Of a DNA stretch of 64,000 bases, positions 1 through 8,450 are shown piece after piece. The DNA lies in the NCBI RefSeq assembly GCF_031181385.1, contig NZ_JAPSKV010000003.1:372001-436000 (forward strand). Reading direction: 5' to 3'. The notes beneath the pieces are model-generated. The model had not been told where the DNA came from. It saw nothing but the letters and a program-made list of their open reading frames with translations, and searched no databases. The translations under genes and the position numbers were made by a program. Within the stretch, counting starts at the first letter, position 1. Each line of letters begins with the position of its first letter. The stretch comes from Fredinandcohnia onubensis (GTDB lineage: Bacteria > Bacillota > Bacilli > Bacillales > Bacillaceae_L).

Positions 1-945
1 AACCTCATTCCGATCAAAAAAGATAATTTTTCCGTAAGCTTCAGTGGTACCTACATGTAGCTTGACGGGTGAACGTTGCTTTAGTGGAATTGCCAGTGAT
101 GAAACAAGCTGCAGTGATACATCAATCGTGTTTGTTACTTGAAAGTTTTCTGAATCTACTAGCACATCACCACGTTTAATCTCGCCTTTAGTTGCTCCGG
201 TAATATTAAGTGCCACCCGTTGCCCTGCCTGTGCCTGTTCTGTTTCTTGATTATGTACCTGAATTTGGCGTATTTTTATCTTTTTCTCTGATGGCAAAAG
301 GGTTAATTGACTGTCTTTGGTCACAATGCCTTCAAACACTGTTCCCCTAACAACTGTCCCATGACCCTGTACTGTAAAAGCTTGGTCAATTGGCAAGCGA
401 AATGATCCATTGCTATCTCTTTGGTGAAGATTATTAAGTTCCTTCTGAATAGCTTGCTTTAGCTCAGGTATTCCGTTTCCTGATAAGCTATCAACATAAA
501 GGATTGGAGCATCCTTGTAATCCGTATCGGCGAGTAAATCATTTATCTCATCGACAGCGAGTTCGAGCAACTCTTTTTCTACCCTTTCAATCTTTGAAAC
601 CACAATCATACATTTCTTAATTCCTAAAAATTTTAATATTTGCAGGTGTTCTTTTGTTTGTGGCATGACCCCTTCGTCCGCTGCAATCACAAGCAATACA
701 AGATCAATCCCGGCGACACCGGCAATCATTTGTCTAATGAATCGTTCATGTCCAGGTACATCAACGATTGATACGTGAATTCCGTTGTCCAATATAAGGG
801 GTGCATATCCTGGTTCAATCGAAATATTACGCTCTTTTTCTTCTTTTAACCGATCGGTATCAACACCTGTTAATGCTTTCGTGAGGGTTGTTTTCCCATG
901 ATCAATATGCCCAGCCATCCCAATCGTGTAATAGACTTCAGTCAT
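1..945 (-). CDS. selB: SelB, selenocysteine-specific elongation factor (C-terminus beyond the window)
   Basis: Translating the minus strand from ATG at 945 gives an open frame to the window edge, 315 residues. The N-terminus carries the translational-GTPase P-loop [10 protein letters not shown] (residues 12-21), then DVPGHERFI as the G3 motif, and a domain-II-like beta-barrel after about residue 170. SelB delivers Sec-tRNA to the ribosome at UGA codons marked by a SECIS hairpin. The SECIS-binding winged-helix C-terminus lies outside the window. A GGAGGGAG-type Shine-Dalgarno ends a few bases before the ATG. It is divergent from selC and selD, which fixes SelB rather than another EF-Tu-like factor. 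selA is not seen and may lie further left. Confidence 0.95.
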   Translation of the reverse strand, partial: MTEVYYTIGMAGHIDHGKTTLTKALTGVDTDRLKEEKERNISIEPGYAPLILDNGIHVSIVDVPGHERFIRQMIAGVAGIDLVLLVIAADEGVMPQTKEHLQILKFLGIKKCMIVVSKIERVEKELLELAVDEINDLLADTDYKDAPILYVDSLSGNGIPELKQAIQKELNNLHQRDSNGSFRLPIDQAFTVQGHGTVVRGTVFEGIVTKDSQLTLLPSEKKIKIRQIQVHNQETEQAQAGQRVALNITGATKGEIKRGDVLVDSENFQVTNTIDVSLQLVSSLAIPLKQRSPVKLHVGTTEAYGKIIFFDRNEV

Positions 946-1034
946 TATCTCCCTCCTCTCATTTAATTTACCGTATTCTCTATCTTCTACTTTACTAGGA
1001 AGCCTGCAGTAAGTTCAAGCATGATGATTATTAT

Positions 1035-1064
1035 TTGCCTTAAAAATAGATTCCTGTATATAAT
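1035..1064 (+). promoter_or_regulatory. Probable SigA promoter of selC (tRNA-Sec)
   Basis: TTGCCT (1035-1040) and a perfect TATAAT (1059-1064) are separated by 18 bp. Transcription would start about 10 bp before the tRNA 5' end. No terminator is obvious between the tRNA and selD, so the promoter could also feed selD. Confidence 0.7.
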
Positions 1065-1081
1065 AAAAGTTGTTCCATTAA

Positions 1082-1178
1082 GGGGTTGGCTGGGTGACTG
1101 GTGTCCCCCTGGGTCTTCAAAACCCTGAGGGAGGCGCGTGTCGTCTCCGGTGGGTTCGATTCCCACACAGTCCCGCCA
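1082..1178 (+). tRNA. selC: tRNA-Sec, anticodon TCA (selC)
   Basis: About 97 nt with the 3' CCA encoded (1176-1178). The anticodon loop CTTCAAA places anticodon TCA at 1117-1119, which reads UGA. The T arm is GTGGG-TTCGATT-CCCAC. The long variable arm folds as GGAGGCG-CGTGT-CGTCTCC, typical of tRNA-Sec and too long for ordinary elongator tRNAs. The acceptor stem pairs over 7 bp using two G-T wobbles; the eighth pair expected in bacterial tRNA-Sec would be G-A. It lies between selB and selD, as expected for a selenium locus. Confidence 0.95.
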
Positions 1179-1228
1179 ATAATGTTTAAAAAAATGAAGT
1201 GATAAATAGTGTGGAAGGAGTGAAGTTG

Positions 1229-2281
1229 ATGTCTAAGAAGGAAGAAATCATTAAATTGACCTCCCTTTCAACAAAGGCTGGCTGAGGATGCAAAATCGGT
1301 CCTGAGGACCTGACGCAGGTTCTGCGTCATTTACCAAAAGCTACGCCAAATCCTAATTTATTAGTTGGTCTTGATACGCCTGATGATGCAGGAGTATATA
1401 AAATCAGTGACGAACTTGCACTTGTGCAAACGCTGGACTTTTTCACCCCAATTGTGGACAACCCATTTATGTTTGGGCAAATTGCTGCAGCAAATGCTTT
1501 AAGTGATGTCTACGCAATGGGAGGAAGACCAATTACGGTCATGAACATCGTTGCCTTCCCTATTAATACATTGGATAAAAGTATTTTAGCCAACATCCTT
1601 GCAGGTGCGGCGGAAAAAGTAAGAGAATCAGGAGCTTCCTTAGTTGGTGGACACTCCATCGATGACAAGGAGCCAAAATTCGGCTTATCAGTGACAGGTA
1701 CTGTTCATCCAAATCGAATTCGTGCAAATGTCGGCGCAAAGCCAGGTGACCGCCTTATTTTAACTAAGCCAATCGGCGTTGGGATATTAACAACTGCGAT
1801 TAAGAGAGATCTGCTAGAGGATAAAGATATCAAAAAAGTAACGGAAGTCATGGCAACATTAAATAAAAATGCTGCCGAGGTGATGGAAAACCATCACGTC
1901 CATGCGTGTACAGATGTTACAGGGTTCGGTCTTCTCGGTCACGCCATGGAAATGGCTGAAGGAAGCCGAGTTGGCATGACGATTCAATACGAAAATGTCC
2001 CTATTTTGCCAAAAACAAAAGAACTCGCTGAACAAAACGTAGTTCCAGGAGGAACAAAGAAAAATCATGCTTGGTTAGCAGAACGAATTGAGTATGGTTC
2101 TGGTCTTGATGAACTCGATCAACTCATCCTTTGTGATGCAATCACGTCAGGTGGACTACTTGTTTCTGTTCCAGAAGCTGAAGCCGAAAAAATGCTACAA
2201 AAACTATACGAAAACAATGTAGAAGCGAGTATAATTGGTGAAGTAACAAGCGAAAAACCTGGAATTATAAAGGTTATCTAA
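1229..2281 (+). CDS. selD: SelD, selenide water dikinase, a selenoprotein with in-frame TGA
   Basis: SelD makes selenophosphate from selenide and ATP, the selenium donor for Sec-tRNA. ATG at 1229 follows GGAAGGAG at a good distance. The frame runs unbroken to 2281 (350 residues) except for one TGA at 1283-1285, codon 19. The context reads AGUGCKIGPEDL, matching the catalytic motif where the first residue is Cys or Sec, and the essential Lys follows. A conventional call would start near 1424 and lose the active site. Further family motifs are GLDTPDDAGVY, FFTPIVDNPF and SLVGGHSIDDKEPKFGL. The TGA, the adjacent tRNA-Sec and selB, and the hairpins after the TGA together support recoding rather than a nonsense mutation. 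Confidence 0.95.
1298..1329 (+). promoter_or_regulatory. Bacterial SECIS region: two consecutive hairpins after the Sec codon
   Basis: Hairpin 1 is GGTCC-TGA-GGACC (1298-1310). Hairpin 2 follows directly: TGACGCA-GGTTC-TGCGTCA (1311-1329), 7 perfect base pairs with a GG-starting apical loop 33 nt after the TGA. Bacterial SECIS elements lie just downstream of the UGA within the coding region and usually present a G-rich apical loop to SelB, so hairpin 2 is the better candidate. The role of hairpin 1 is unknown; its loop contains an out-of-frame TGA. Confidence 0.8.
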
Positions 2282-2305
2282 AGGACTCTAGTTTGAGTCC
2301 TTTTT
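2282..2305 (+). terminator. Rho-independent terminator after selD
   Basis: AGGACTC, loop TAGTTT, GAGTCCT, then a T run. It begins right at the selD stop codon and separates selD from the transporter genes. Confidence 0.85.
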
Positions 2306-2358
2306 AGGTTGATAGGAAATAATAACATCAATGCAATTTACAAAATGAGGTGTCAAAG

Positions 2359-3252
2359 TTGAAAACGAAAACTATATATGTTCTTTTCCTAGTTTTAACC
2401 CTCCTTCTTACGGCCTGTGGTTCAAATACTAGTGATGAAAACGAAAATGAGAAAGAAGAATCCTTTACAATTGGTGTCATTCCAGTCCAAACGGTTGGCG
2501 AAATGGAGACAGCAATGGATAAGCTTCAGACTCTATTAACGGAAAAATTAGACCGTGACGTTACAGTTGAAGTATATCCTGACTATAACGGTGTAGTAGA
2601 AGCGATGAATTATGACAAAATTAATATGGCCTATTTTGGACCATTAACATATGTTGTGGCCCATGAAAAAAGTGGTGCAAAAGCGATCATCACGCAATTG
2701 ATTGACGGTGAGCCGTTTTATCATTCTTACATCATTGCTCATAAAGGTAGTCCATTAAATTCTATCGAAGATTTGGTCGCTAACTCAAAAGAAATTGATT
2801 TTGCTTTTGGCGATATTAACTCCACATCAGGCTCTCTCATTCCATCTATCGAATTACAAGATCACGGTGTGTTTACATCTGAAGATGAGCACAGTTTTAA
2901 AACAGTTAGATATACAGGTTCCCATGATGCCACAGCCTTAGCGGTACAAAATCAACAAGTCGGTGCCGGAGCTATTGATAGTGCAATCTATAATCAGTTA
3001 GTTGAATCTGAAAAAATAGATGGTTCGTTAATTAAAACGATTTGGCAATCTGAAAAATTGTTTCAATACCCATGGGCTGTACATAAGGATACTGATGACG
3101 AAACCATTCAAAAACTTAAAGATGCCTTCTTAGCAATTGAAGATGAAGAAATACTAGCAGCGTTTGGTGCAAGTGGTTTTACAGAAGCAACGGATGAGGA
3201 CTATGAAAGCATCCGGAAAGCTGCAATCAAACAGGGAATTATTAATGAATAG
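2359..3252 (+). CDS. PhnD-family substrate-binding lipoprotein of an oxoanion ABC transporter
   Basis: Predicted extracellular lipoprotein that captures phosphonate, phosphite or a similar oxoanion for the PhnE/PhnC partners. TTG at 2359 is chosen because GAGGTG lies 6 nt upstream; the longer GTG start at 2350 overlaps that Shine-Dalgarno. The signal peptide ends in a lipobox LLTACG, so Cys would be lipidated. The mature part starts IGVIPVQ and includes YFGPLTYVVAHEKSG and FAFGDINSTSGSLIP, typical of periplasmic phosphate/phosphite/phosphonate binding proteins. About 297 residues, normal for the family. The ligand cannot be read from sequence; selD just upstream makes selenite worth testing. 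Confidence 0.85.
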   Translation: MKTKTIYVLFLVLTLLLTACGSNTSDENENEKEESFTIGVIPVQTVGEMETAMDKLQTLLTEKLDRDVTVEVYPDYNGVVEAMNYDKINMAYFGPLTYVVAHEKSGAKAIITQLIDGEPFYHSYIIAHKGSPLNSIEDLVANSKEIDFAFGDINSTSGSLIPSIELQDHGVFTSEDEHSFKTVRYTGSHDATALAVQNQQVGAGAIDSAIYNQLVESEKIDGSLIKTIWQSEKLFQYPWAVHKDTDDETIQKLKDAFLAIEDEEILAAFGASGFTEATDEDYESIRKAAIKQGIINE

Positions 3253-3263
3253 AGCTGATTCAT

Positions 3264-4019
3264 ATGTGGTTTAAACGAACTACTTTCCTAACTGTAGTTC
3301 TATTGGGTATTGCGACTTTTGTTAGTATGAGACTAACCGAATTCGACTTATCAAAATTTCGTGATTTTCGAAATATGATTGATTTTCTTTCACAATGGTT
3401 TCCTATGGAATACTCTGCATTACCCCGATTACTATGGGATAGTGCTGAGACCCTTTCGATGGCATTTCTAGGAAGTTTTTTTGGGCTAATTATTGCTTTG
3501 CCGTTTAGTTTTCTTGCGGCAAAAAACACTTCCCCATCTGGCATTATTTATAATTTAGTACGAATACTAATGAGTTTGGTCCGTTCAATTCCGGAAATTG
3601 TGTTTGGCTTGATTTTATTAACGGCACTGGGCCTTGGTCCCTTCCCTGCTGTATTAGCCATTATGTTTCATAATATAGGTGTTCTTGGGAAATTAATTTC
3701 CGAACTGATTGAATCGGCCGAACATGGCCCACAGGAAGCTATGAGGGCAATTGGATCAAAAAACTGGTTGGCATCTCTTTTTAGCATCCTTCCACAAATT
3801 TGGCCGAATGTCTTGTCACAATATTTTTATCGGTTTGAGGTCGCGATTCGTACCTCCCTCATACTCGGATTTATTGGAGGTGGCGGGATTGGACAGAGGC
3901 TATTCAATGATTTTAAAAGCTTTCAATATTCATCTGTGTCTTTGGACGTTTTACTAATCATGCTAATCGTCATTATTGTGGATTCGTTTGGAAGCTACGT
4001 TCGGAATAAAGTGATATAA
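3264..4019 (+). CDS. phnE: PhnE-type ABC transporter permease
   Basis: 251-residue inner-membrane permease with about six hydrophobic segments. The cytoplasmic EAA-type loop is visible around residues 152-175 (EHGPQEAMRAIGSKNW), where the ATPase docks, and the family motif FIGGGGIGQRL follows. It starts 11 nt after the binding protein stop, with a weak Shine-Dalgarno, so translation may be coupled. Single permease subunit, presumably homodimeric as in other PhnE systems. Confidence 0.88.
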   Translation: MWFKRTTFLTVVLLGIATFVSMRLTEFDLSKFRDFRNMIDFLSQWFPMEYSALPRLLWDSAETLSMAFLGSFFGLIIALPFSFLAAKNTSPSGIIYNLVRILMSLVRSIPEIVFGLILLTALGLGPFPAVLAIMFHNIGVLGKLISELIESAEHGPQEAMRAIGSKNWLASLFSILPQIWPNVLSQYFYRFEVAIRTSLILGFIGGGGIGQRLFNDFKSFQYSSVSLDVLLIMLIVIIVDSFGSYVRNKVI

Positions 4020-4075
4020 AATTTAAAAAGCCGGAACAAATAGCGATGATGCTTTTATATGGGGGTATATATGTA

Positions 4076-4813
4076 ATGATTGAATTGAAGGGTGTAACAG
4101 TTTACTATCCAAATACAAATAGACCTGCATTGAAAACAGTGAATCTTCACCTAACGGAGGGAGAATTTGTCTGTGTGCTCGGTAAAAGCGGTGCGGGGAA
4201 ATCAACGCTCATCCGCTGTATGAACGGGCTTCAACAGCCAACAAGCGGTGAAGTATTCTTAGATGGGGAGCTTTTTACAAAAAAAAATGGTGAAGAACAG
4301 CGACTCATAAGGAGAGAAATCGGAATGATCTTTCAGCATTTTAACCTCATCCCCCGCTTGACCGTGTTGCAAAATACATTAACAGGCATGTTTGGCTATC
4401 GGAGTTCGTTGAAGAATTTATTTGGGATTTTTTCTAAGGAAGAAATTGACCATGCAAAACGTGTGTTAGGAGTTGTCGGTCTTTCTGAATTTGAAAGTCG
4501 TCGGATTGAACATTTAAGTGGTGGTCAAAAGCAGCGAGTTGGAATTGCACGTGCATTATTACAAAAACCTCGTGTGTTTTTAGGAGATGAGCCGGTAGCA
4601 AGTTTAGACCCAGGGACAGCTAATCGTATTCTTTCCTTACTAAAGGAATTGCATGAGCGCCATAAACTTCTTTCTGTGATGAATCTTCATGATGTTGAAC
4701 TTGCAAAACAATTTGCTACAAGAATTATTGCATTAAAAAACGGTGAAATCATTTTTGATGGAAATTCTAAAGAATTTACTGAAGAAATCTATGAACAAAC
4801 ATATCATTCATGA
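4076..4813 (+). CDS. phnC: PhnC-type ABC transporter ATP-binding protein
   Basis: ATPase that energises the PhnD/PhnE importer. ATG at 4076 follows GGGGGT by about 10 nt; the longer ATG at 4046 has no Shine-Dalgarno. Walker A GKSGAGKST, Q-loop IFQHFNLI, signature LSGGQKQR, Walker B VFLGDEP and the H-loop NLHD are all present, so it should be active. 245 residues. Third gene of the transporter operon; nothing phosphonate-degrading (C-P lyase, phosphonatase) or phosphite-oxidising is nearby. Confidence 0.88.
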   Translation: MIELKGVTVYYPNTNRPALKTVNLHLTEGEFVCVLGKSGAGKSTLIRCMNGLQQPTSGEVFLDGELFTKKNGEEQRLIRREIGMIFQHFNLIPRLTVLQNTLTGMFGYRSSLKNLFGIFSKEEIDHAKRVLGVVGLSEFESRRIEHLSGGQKQRVGIARALLQKPRVFLGDEPVASLDPGTANRILSLLKELHERHKLLSVMNLHDVELAKQFATRIIALKNGEIIFDGNSKEFTEEIYEQTYHS

Positions 4814-4837
4814 AAAATATCCCTTCATAGGAAGTAA

Positions 4838-4866
4838 TTGTTTTCTTTTTCGTGAATTGATATAAT
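4838..4866 (+). promoter_or_regulatory. Probable SigA promoter of the AI-2E family gene
   Basis: TTGTTT (4838-4843) and perfect TATAAT (4861-4866) with a 17-bp spacer, about 33 bp before the TTG start. Confidence 0.65.
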
Positions 4867-4898
4867 TTTTTATATTAATAGAAAAGAAGGTACATACT

Positions 4899-5999
4899 TT
4901 GACGAAAAAGAAATTTCAATACTGGCTTATTCAGATCCTTTTGATTTTAACGATTATCTATGTTTCAACGAAAATTACCTTTTTATTTGAACCAATTGGT
5001 GTGTTTTTCTCTACCATCTTTTTCCCAATTTTAATTACGGGATTTCTCTATTTTCTATTAAATCCTGTTGTCAAATTTCTTCATCGCCGGAAGGTTCCGA
5101 GGAGTTTAGGGATCATTATTATTTACATTGCGTTTTTTGGGTTAATCGTGTTAGCAGTTGGAAACTTAGTCCCGATTATTACAAAACAATTTGCAGCCCT
5201 AGGAAATGCCCTACCTGGCTATGCCAACCAAGTGATGGACTTTTTTGAGAATTTCTCAAAGTCCTCGGAATTTAAGTGGATACAGGATGAACAACAGGAG
5301 CTTCTTAATACGATTGAAGAAAAACTAATTGCATTTGCAAATACTCTTCCAAACCGTATTACAGGTGGTATCACGCAAATTATTGGGTTTGTGACAAATA
5401 TTGCAATCATTCTTGTGACTGTGCCGTTCCTTTTATTTTATATGTTCAAGGATGGCGACCGTTTTCCACAAGCTATTGCAAGATTTTTTCCTACCGACTA
5501 CAGAGATGAAGCTTTAACTATTTTAAAAGAGACTGGAGAGACGCTCTCTGCTTATATTCAAGGGCAGGTAACGGTTGCATTAGCTGTTGGAACCTTATCA
5601 TTTATCGGTTATTTGATTATTGATTTACCATTTGCACTTGTCATGGCATTGATTGTTGCAGTAACGAATATTATTCCGTATGTTGGACCATTTCTTGGTG
5701 GTGCCCCAGCAGTCATTGTCGCTTTATTTGACTCGCCTACGAAGGCACTGTTAGTCGTCCTAGTGATTGTCATCGCCCAGCAAATTGAAGGGAATGTCCT
5801 TTCCCCTCTAATTCTTGGGAAGACGCTCGATACGCATCCGGCTACGATTATTATTCTTTTACTTGCAGCAGGAAATCTAGCAGGAGTATTAGGGATGATT
5901 CTAGCGATTCCAACCTATGCGGTTATCAAAACGATTGTCATCAATATTGTGAAATTCCTAAAAGCCAAGAAAAAGGCCGAACTAACAACAGACGTGTAA
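4899..5999 (+). CDS. AI-2E/TqsA-PerM family membrane transporter
   Basis: 366-residue membrane protein with about eight hydrophobic segments and a hydrophilic region near residues 100-160 after the third segment, the usual AI-2E (formerly UPF0118) architecture. The motif NIIPYVGPFLGG in the C-terminal half is a family hallmark. TTG start at 4899 is 8 nt after AAGAAGG. Members export small molecules or act in ion and pH tolerance; the substrate cannot be told here. Monocistronic, with its own promoter and terminator. Confidence 0.85.
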   Translation: MTKKKFQYWLIQILLILTIIYVSTKITFLFEPIGVFFSTIFFPILITGFLYFLLNPVVKFLHRRKVPRSLGIIIIYIAFFGLIVLAVGNLVPIITKQFAALGNALPGYANQVMDFFENFSKSSEFKWIQDEQQELLNTIEEKLIAFANTLPNRITGGITQIIGFVTNIAIILVTVPFLLFYMFKDGDRFPQAIARFFPTDYRDEALTILKETGETLSAYIQGQVTVALAVGTLSFIGYLIIDLPFALVMALIVAVTNIIPYVGPFLGGAPAVIVALFDSPTKALLVVLVIVIAQQIEGNVLSPLILGKTLDTHPATIIILLLAAGNLAGVLGMILAIPTYAVIKTIVINIVKFLKAKKKAELTTDV

Positions 6000-6003
6000 A
6001 TGA

Positions 6004-6033
6004 AAACCACGGGACTTATGTTCCCGTGGTTTT
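6004..6033. terminator. Bidirectional terminator between the AI-2E and LLM genes
   Basis: AACCACGGGA, short loop, TCCCGTGGTT, followed by a T run. It sits between convergent genes and ends next to the minus-strand stop at 6034. Confidence 0.85.
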
Positions 6034-7053
6034 TTAATCCGATAAAATTATGCTGTTAAGGCCCATCTCTTTAGCTATTAATTCATAGGATCTGAGTCGA
6101 TCCTCTGGAGAATGCGTAATGGTTACGATCATTAGTTCATCAGCATGATATGCTTGTTTAAGCTCAAAGAGTCTATTCTTCACTTCTTTTGGGTCTCCAA
6201 TGATGACTTTTTGTTTCATTTTTTCAAAACCCTCGTGTAGATTCTCTTTTTCTAGGTATTCCTTCGCTTCTGAAATGGAGGGAACTCCCTCGCTTCCTTC
6301 TTTCTTTTCTCTTTGCTTTCCCCAGATATAAGAACTTAACGCAATATCCTCGGCACTTTCCTTTGTTTCAGCACAAATGGCAGAAACAGTATTAATTACT
6401 TGTGGCTTGTCTCCTTCATTTCGCGCTACAAAATTTTTAAGATATTCTCTTACAATCCCTTCACCATCATTGTCACTCATAAATAACCCAAAGGTGTATG
6501 CAAGCCCTTTTTCGGCAGCGAGTTTAGCGCTCTTTTTGCTTGTTCCCAATAGCCAAGGGACTGGCGGTGTTTCTGGGATTGGAGCAGCTTTTAAGTTAGC
6601 AAATTCATGGTCAGATGGAAAATCATGATATATGAAATGTAGAAGGATATCGATTAATTCTGGCATTTTCCAAACCTGCTGCAAAAAATTGTCGGACAAA
6701 GCATTCGTTGCTTCTGCAGAACCACCAGGAGCCCTGCCAATTCCAATGTCTATTCGATTTGGAAATAGTGTGGCAAGCATATTATAGACTTCAGCCACTT
6801 TATATGGTTTATAATGCGGCAGCAAAACAGCTCCCGAACCAATTCGAATTGATTTGGTATGAGCCCCAATAAAACCGAGCATCACCTCAGGCGCAGGACA
6901 GGCTAGCCCTGATAAGTCGTGATGCTCAGCAATCCAATATCTAGTGTATCCTAATCGTTCCCCCGCTTGGGCTAGTTTCATTGATTCCACCAATGCTTCT
7001 TGCGGTGTTTGATTTGCAGAAATGGGAGCTTGATCTAAAATACTTAATCGCAT
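6034..7053 (-). CDS. LLM-class flavin-dependent oxidoreductase
   Basis: 339 residues of the bacterial luciferase-like fold, expected to use FMNH2 or F420-type flavin chemistry on an unknown substrate. Visible family motifs are RYWIAEHHD near residue 38, RIGSGAVLLPHYKPYKVAE and IDIGIGRAPGG in the TIM barrel. ATG at 7053 follows AGAAGGGAG. It resembles the second LLM protein at 25345-26346, but the two are clearly distinct. It is followed at its start side by the DUF3219-like and methyltransferase genes on the same strand. Confidence 0.85.
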   Translation of the reverse strand: MRLSILDQAPISANQTPQEALVESMKLAQAGERLGYTRYWIAEHHDLSGLACPAPEVMLGFIGAHTKSIRIGSGAVLLPHYKPYKVAEVYNMLATLFPNRIDIGIGRAPGGSAEATNALSDNFLQQVWKMPELIDILLHFIYHDFPSDHEFANLKAAPIPETPPVPWLLGTSKKSAKLAAEKGLAYTFGLFMSDNDGEGIVREYLKNFVARNEGDKPQVINTVSAICAETKESAEDIALSSYIWGKQREKKEGSEGVPSISEAKEYLEKENLHEGFEKMKQKVIIGDPKEVKNRLFELKQAYHADELMIVTITHSPEDRLRSYELIAKEMGLNSIILSD

Positions 7054-7068
7054 CTTTTTGACTCCCTT

Positions 7069-7353
7069 CTATTCTTCTATTTTACGAAGAGTCAGTCTGA
7101 AGAGTCCTACCTGGTCTTTTTCATAAAGATTCGTGATAGAAGTTGAGTATTCCTGGATATTCACTTTAAAATCTATATTGCGACCTGGCACTTTTAAGTT
7201 AAAAATTCCTTTGTATAATAACGTTGTTACATCGTGGTATTCCTCGGTTGTTACTTTGAAATCGACTCTTACTAACAATAACTCATCATTTAGCTCTTCA
7301 TGGTAATCTGTAATATTTAATTTATAATCGTCTAAGTATATTTCGGTAACCAC
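7069..7353 (-). CDS. DUF3219 / YkvR-like small protein
   Basis: 94 residues, no signal or membrane segment, mainly beta-strand pattern (YLDDYKLNITDYHEE). It resembles the Bacillus YkvR (DUF3219) family, function unknown. GTG at 7353 is preferred: AAAGAGGAG lies 8 nt upstream, whereas the GTG at 7362 overlaps it. It begins 2 nt after the methyltransferase stop, so the two are probably translationally linked. Confidence 0.6.
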   Translation of the reverse strand: MVTEIYLDDYKLNITDYHEELNDELLLVRVDFKVTTEEYHDVTTLLYKGIFNLKVPGRNIDFKVNIQEYSTSITNLYEKDQVGLFRLTLRKIEE

Positions 7354-7355
7354 TG

Positions 7356-7958
7356 TCAGCACTCCTCTTTATCATTTTTTATTTCCATCACGATGAATAA
7401 TCCTCTATAAAATTCTTTACGATTAGTAATTTTTAATCCATTTTGTTTAACGAGTTTTTCAGTTTCTCGATTTAAACAACAGCCATCGCAAACCTTTTTC
7501 CAAGTAGGAGTAAGCCAATCCTGTAATTTTGATAGAAATGGATTTCTCATCTTCACATGCTCAAACATGAGAATTGTTCCATTTGGTTTGCAAGCCCTTT
7601 TCATTTCAAGTATCGCTTTTTCAGCGTCAGGAATCGTGCAAAACACAAGCGTGGCTACTACGGTATCAAATGTATTATCTTCAAAAGGTAAGTTTTCAGC
7701 ACCCGCTTGCACAATTTCAATCGGCACAGTAGCATGTGATTGATTTTCAATAGCTCTGCTCGTCATTTGTGAATTAGGTTCAATTGCTGTTACACTCTGA
7801 ACGTTCCCGTAAAGCGGGAAATTGATACCTGTTCCTGAACCAAGTTCAAGTACCTGTCCAGTTGCTTTGTTGAGCAAATGGCGACGAATCGAGCTGAATT
7901 TTCTTTTTTCAAGTGGTTTCATAAAAAAATCGTATAGTGTTGGAAATAGCGTACTCAT
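7356..7958 (-). CDS. Class I SAM-dependent methyltransferase
   Basis: 200 residues. The SAM-binding motif I is VLELGSGTGINFP, followed by VTAIEPN at the end of beta-2 and FDTVVATLVFCTIPD as motif III, placing it in the UbiE/Methyltransf_11 superfamily. The C-terminal Cys-Asp-Gly-Cys-Cys cluster (residues about 163-167) is typical of a Bacillus subgroup. ATG at 7958 has GGAG 8 nt upstream; the longer start at 7991 has none. Substrate unknown. Confidence 0.8.
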   Translation of the reverse strand: MSTLFPTLYDFFMKPLEKRKFSSIRRHLLNKATGQVLELGSGTGINFPLYGNVQSVTAIEPNSQMTSRAIENQSHATVPIEIVQAGAENLPFEDNTFDTVVATLVFCTIPDAEKAILEMKRACKPNGTILMFEHVKMRNPFLSKLQDWLTPTWKKVCDGCCLNRETEKLVKQNGLKITNRKEFYRGLFIVMEIKNDKEEC

Positions 7959-8028
7959 TCTTTCAACTCCATTAGCCTTCAATACTTTCATTATATAATA
8001 ATGGGGACACGGATCTCGAATAATTGGT

Positions 8029-8056
8029 TTGCACTAGGAACATGTAATGCTAAAAT
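8029..8056 (+). promoter_or_regulatory. Probable SigA promoter of the lapA gene
   Basis: TTGCAC (8029-8034) and TAAAAT (8051-8056), 16-bp spacer, about 40 bp before the TTG start. Its position also argues against the longer ORF starting at 8001. Confidence 0.55.
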
Positions 8057-8096
8057 GGGTAAGATAAAAATAAGATTGGTTAAGGAGTTGTATGTT

Positions 8097-8420
8097 TTGA
8101 GATTCCAGTGGAATTTAATTTTAGGACTTTTATTTGCACTTATTGTAGCAATCTTTGCGGTTGTGAACGTGAATTCTGTTCAAGTTAATTATGTATTTGG
8201 TTATACAGAAATCCCGCTTATATTAATTATTTTGGGTTCAGCTTTACTTGGTGGCTTAATTGTGGGCATGTTTGGTATCCTTCGTCAATATAGACAGCAA
8301 CGTCAAATCAAAAAGTTAGAGAAAGAAATTGAGCAACTTAAGAGTGCAAAGGTTGAGGAAACACCAGTAGTGACAAAAACGGAAATAGAAACAATTGAAA
8401 CAGCAGAAAGTGAAAAATAA
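8097..8420 (+). CDS. LapA/DUF1049 domain membrane protein
   Basis: 107 residues with two transmembrane helices (about residues 6-26 and 40-62, the second starting IPLILIILGSALLGG) and a charged coiled-coil tail rich in Glu and Lys. This is the DUF1049 (LapA) layout. TTG at 8097 follows TAAGGAG; B. subtilis-type LapA proteins also begin near MRxQW. In Gram-negatives LapA helps lipopolysaccharide assembly with LapB; the Gram-positive role is unknown. Confidence 0.75.
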   Translation: MRFQWNLILGLLFALIVAIFAVVNVNSVQVNYVFGYTEIPLILIILGSALLGGLIVGMFGILRQYRQQRQIKKLEKEIEQLKSAKVEETPVVTKTEIETIETAESEK

Positions 8421-8448
8421 GGAAAGGTGCTTACCCTTTCCTTTTTTT
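8421..8448. terminator. Terminator after lapA
   Basis: GGAAAGG, short loop, CCTTTCC and seven Ts. It abuts the stop of the convergent helicase gene. Confidence 0.8.
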
Positions 8449-8450
8449 CG

